Assembly: GCF_903643065.1 (NCBI RefSeq)
Contig: NZ_CAHJWX010000085.1
Span: 1 to 7,232 of the forward strand
Direction of reading: 5' to 3'
DNA: 7,232 nt
From: Sphingomonas bacterium
GTDB taxonomy: Bacteria > Pseudomonadota > Alphaproteobacteria > Sphingomonadales > Sphingomonadaceae
Below, piece after piece: positions 6,193 to 7,232 of this stretch. The translations under genes and the position numbers were made by a program. Every line of letters begins with the position of its first letter. Positions within the stretch are counted from its first letter, which is position 1. Below the pieces are notes generated by a model. The model saw only the letters and a program-made list of their open reading frames with translations. It was not told where the DNA came from and made no database searches.

Positions 6193-6875
6193 GGCCGGGC
6201 GGGCGCCGGCGTGTCGCCCATCCCGCGCTCGTTATCGATGCGCAGCTCGTCCAAGAGCTTATTCAGATCGTCGCGCCGATGGTCGGCATCCGCGATGGCA
6301 TTGGGTCGAATGTTCCGGATGCGCTGCTCGCTTTTCGCCTGGAGCAGCCGCATGCGCTCCTGGACAATCTTGGAGCGCAGCTCCAGCCGTTCGGTCATAG
6401 CGGCGTGGACGGCGTCGCTGGCCTCGCGCAGCTCCCGCTTGGCGACCTCGGGCGAGGCCGCGCGGACGGTGTCGGGGAACAGGCGCGCCACGGTCGCCGG
6501 GAGCCGGGCGGCGATATGCTCGCGCATGAAGTAGATCGCCGCGTCGGCGCCGAGAATGGCAGCGGCGCCGTCCTCGGTGGGGCGGGTCACGAAACCGGCG
6601 AGATCGGCCTCGAACCGGCGGGCGACCTGCTCCAGCCCCGCGCGCATCGCGTCGCATACCCGATCGGTTTGCGGCGCTCGGGCTAGCAGCTGCGCCCGCC
6701 GGGCGCGGGCGTCCTGGACGCGGCGGTTCGCCGCCGCCAGCTGCTCCGTCAGCGCATTGGCGATGGTGTGGGGGTCGAAGTTGGCGCCAGTCTCAGTGGC
6801 CTCCGAAGGCACGGTCGAGGCGAAGCCGGATTGACTATCCCGCCATGCACCGCCCTGATTATCGATCACCGCCAT
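6189..6875 (-). CDS. Unrecognised 228-residue coiled-coil protein of the phage operon
   Basis: I do not recognise this protein. After a polar N-terminus (residues 1-35) it is almost wholly helical: a coiled-coil-like stretch (about 40-95, TEQLAAANRRVQDARARRAQ), a less polar middle (105-135, ILGADAAIYFMREHIAARL) and a second long charged helix region (141-215), then a short Pro-rich tail. There is no signal peptide or clear membrane segment. The ATG at 6875 is chosen because GGGAG lies seven bases upstream; the frame stays open to a TTG at 7019, but the extension (GGRSSGKGSVQ and similar) looks non-coding and its starts lack a ribosome binding site. It is the first gene after a 140-bp gap and overlaps the protease start by ATGA, so it may head the operon. 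Position before the protease would suit a head-assembly or packaging accessory; this is a guess. Confidence 0.65.
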   Translation of the reverse strand: MAVIDNQGGAWRDSQSGFASTVPSEATETGANFDPHTIANALTEQLAAANRRVQDARARRAQLLARAPQTDRVCDAMRAGLEQVARRFEADLAGFVTRPTEDGAAAILGADAAIYFMREHIAARLPATVARLFPDTVRAASPEVAKRELREASDAVHAAMTERLELRSKIVQERMRLLQAKSEQRIRNIRPNAIADADHRRDDLNKLLDELRIDNERGMGDTPAPARP

Positions 6876-7015
6876 TCGCCTGCTCCCGTCCAGGTACGCG
6901 CCGCCAGCGTCTCGACAGGCCTGGACTGAGCCTTTGCCGGATGACCGGCCGCCAACGGCGCGCCTCATCATCATGGCCGCGACGGCGGGCGGCGCCGACC
7001 TGACGCCTGTCAGGA
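6876..7015 (-). promoter_or_regulatory. Dyad-rich intergenic region, candidate operator/promoter of the structural operon
   Basis: This is the only sizeable gap between genes inside the element. It contains a perfect hairpin CCTGAC-GCCT-GTCAGG (6999-7014) directly after the stop of the Mor-like gene, a GTCCAGG/CCTGGAC dyad (6888-6894 and 6920-6926) and the 8-bp palindrome CAGGCCTG (6916-6923). The dyads share a CCTGxC/GxCAGG core. Mor and C of Mu bind dyads just upstream of the promoters they activate, so a target of the neighbouring Mor-like proteins is plausible. I see no convincing sigma-70 -35/-10 pair, which would fit an activator-dependent promoter but is weak evidence. The hairpin at 6999-7014 lacks a T-tract, so a terminator is less likely. 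Confidence 0.35.
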
Positions 7016-7232
7016 TCAATCGAACAGGGAGGGTTGCGCCGTGTCGTCGTCGCTCAGCAGGCGATAGACGTGACGCTCGGAGAAGTCGGTTTCACGCGCG
7101 ATCTGCGCGATCGTCAATGCCCCCCGGCGACGTAGCTCGCGAACGCGGTCGCGGCGCTCGGCCTGCTTGGGGACGGCGAGCGTGGCGCCGCCGGCAAAGG
7201 CGGCGAGCTGGTCGGCGGCGGCGCGGCCGAGC
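7016..7232 (-). CDS. C-terminal part of a Mor-like helix-turn-helix regulator (partial)
   Basis: This frame enters from the right edge and ends at TGA 7018-7016. The visible 71 residues read LGRAAADQLAAFAGG at the edge, then ATLAVPKQAERRDRVRELRR, a helix-turn-helix IAQIARETDFSERHVYRLLS, and a tail DDDTAQPSLFD. A helix ending in a GG turn, a VPK link, a basic helix and a terminal helix-turn-helix are the second half of a Mor/C-family activator (PF08765), and they align with the corresponding halves of the two domains of the protein at 4592-5233. In Mu, Mor switches on the middle genes and C the late genes. Here the protein lies just upstream of the structural operon and its dyad-rich leader, so it may control that operon. 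The N-terminal part is outside the window. Confidence 0.7.
   Translation of the reverse strand, partial: LGRAAADQLAAFAGGATLAVPKQAERRDRVRELRRRGALTIAQIARETDFSERHVYRLLSDDDTAQPSLFD

Larger units (their letters stand above)
133..7232 (-). mobile_element. Mu-like transposable prophage or phage-derived element (one end and the structural operon; right side outside the window)
   Basis: The region holds recognisable Mu-type genes (gpI-like protease, gpG-like morphogenesis protein, Mor-like regulators, tape measure, decoration protein), all on the minus strand and tightly packed. Beyond the last gene the sequence at 133 begins TGTAGGCGGACAA and is followed by tandem 22-bp units, as expected for an end recognised by a Mu/Tn7-class DDE transposase. 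In Mu the late genes run toward the right end, so base 133 would correspond to the attR side. No transposase, repressor, capsid, portal, terminase or tail-tube gene is visible. The other end and the expected target duplication lie outside the window, so the boundary at 133 is inferred from one side only. Confidence 0.6.

Noticed and set aside
6999..7014. Rho-independent terminator after the Mor-like gene
   Set aside because: The stem is only six base pairs and no run of T follows on the minus strand; an operator dyad is at least as likely.
6876..7019. N-terminal extension of the 228-residue protein to a TTG at 7019
   Set aside because: The extension lacks a ribosome binding site at its ATG/TTG starts and has non-coding-like composition, whereas the ATG at 6875 has GGGAG at good spacing.
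1..7232. tRNA or rRNA genes
   Set aside because: No cloverleaf or rRNA-like sequence was noticed on either strand by eye.

Overview
The window is GC-rich DNA from what looks like an alphaproteobacterium, probably a sphingomonad. That guess rests on base composition, on protein style and on a CCCTCCCGC/GCGGGAGGG palindrome of the kind scattered through such genomes; no taxonomic marker gene is present. Almost all of the window is one leftward (minus-strand) operon of phage-type genes from a Mu-like transposable prophage or a derivative of one. Its outer end appears to lie near base 133.

Layout from left to right: bases 1-73 hold the start of a probable host gene for a secreted or membrane-anchored protein. 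Bases 80-103 are a perfect 11-bp hairpin repeat. Bases 133-181 look like a transposon/prophage end: TGTAGGCGGACAA followed by two perfect 21-bp direct repeats at 22-bp spacing, the architecture of Mu/Tn7-class transposase binding sites. Inside this end, in order of transcription (right to left), come: the C-terminus of a Mor-like DNA-binding protein (7016-7232); a 140-bp gap rich in dyads; an unrecognised coiled-coil protein (6189-6875); a Mu gpI-type prohead protease (5491-6192) with a nested Z-like scaffold start (5736); an unrecognised 87-residue protein (5224-5487); a protein made of two tandem Mor-like domains (4592-5233); a Mu gpG / P2 S-type virion morphogenesis protein (4089-4595); a 1162-residue tape measure protein (598-4086); and a capsid decoration-like protein (201-620) that ends only 67 bp from the putative terminus.

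From 6875 down to 201 the genes are intact and tightly packed (ATGA overlaps or gaps of a few bases), so they look co-transcribed and translationally coupled rather than randomly decayed. The content is nevertheless strange. There is a protease, a scaffold, a decoration protein, a head-tail/tail completion protein and a tape measure, but no major capsid, portal, terminase, tail tube, sheath or baseplate gene in the window. The gene order also differs from the Mu-like order I recall, because the decoration gene follows the tape measure and closes the element. Three Mor-type domains occur within about 2.6 kb. The best readings are a rearranged or internally deleted Mu-like prophage, or a reduced phage-derived mobile element that borrows the missing parts. 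The flank to the right, where transposase genes A/B would be expected, is needed to decide.
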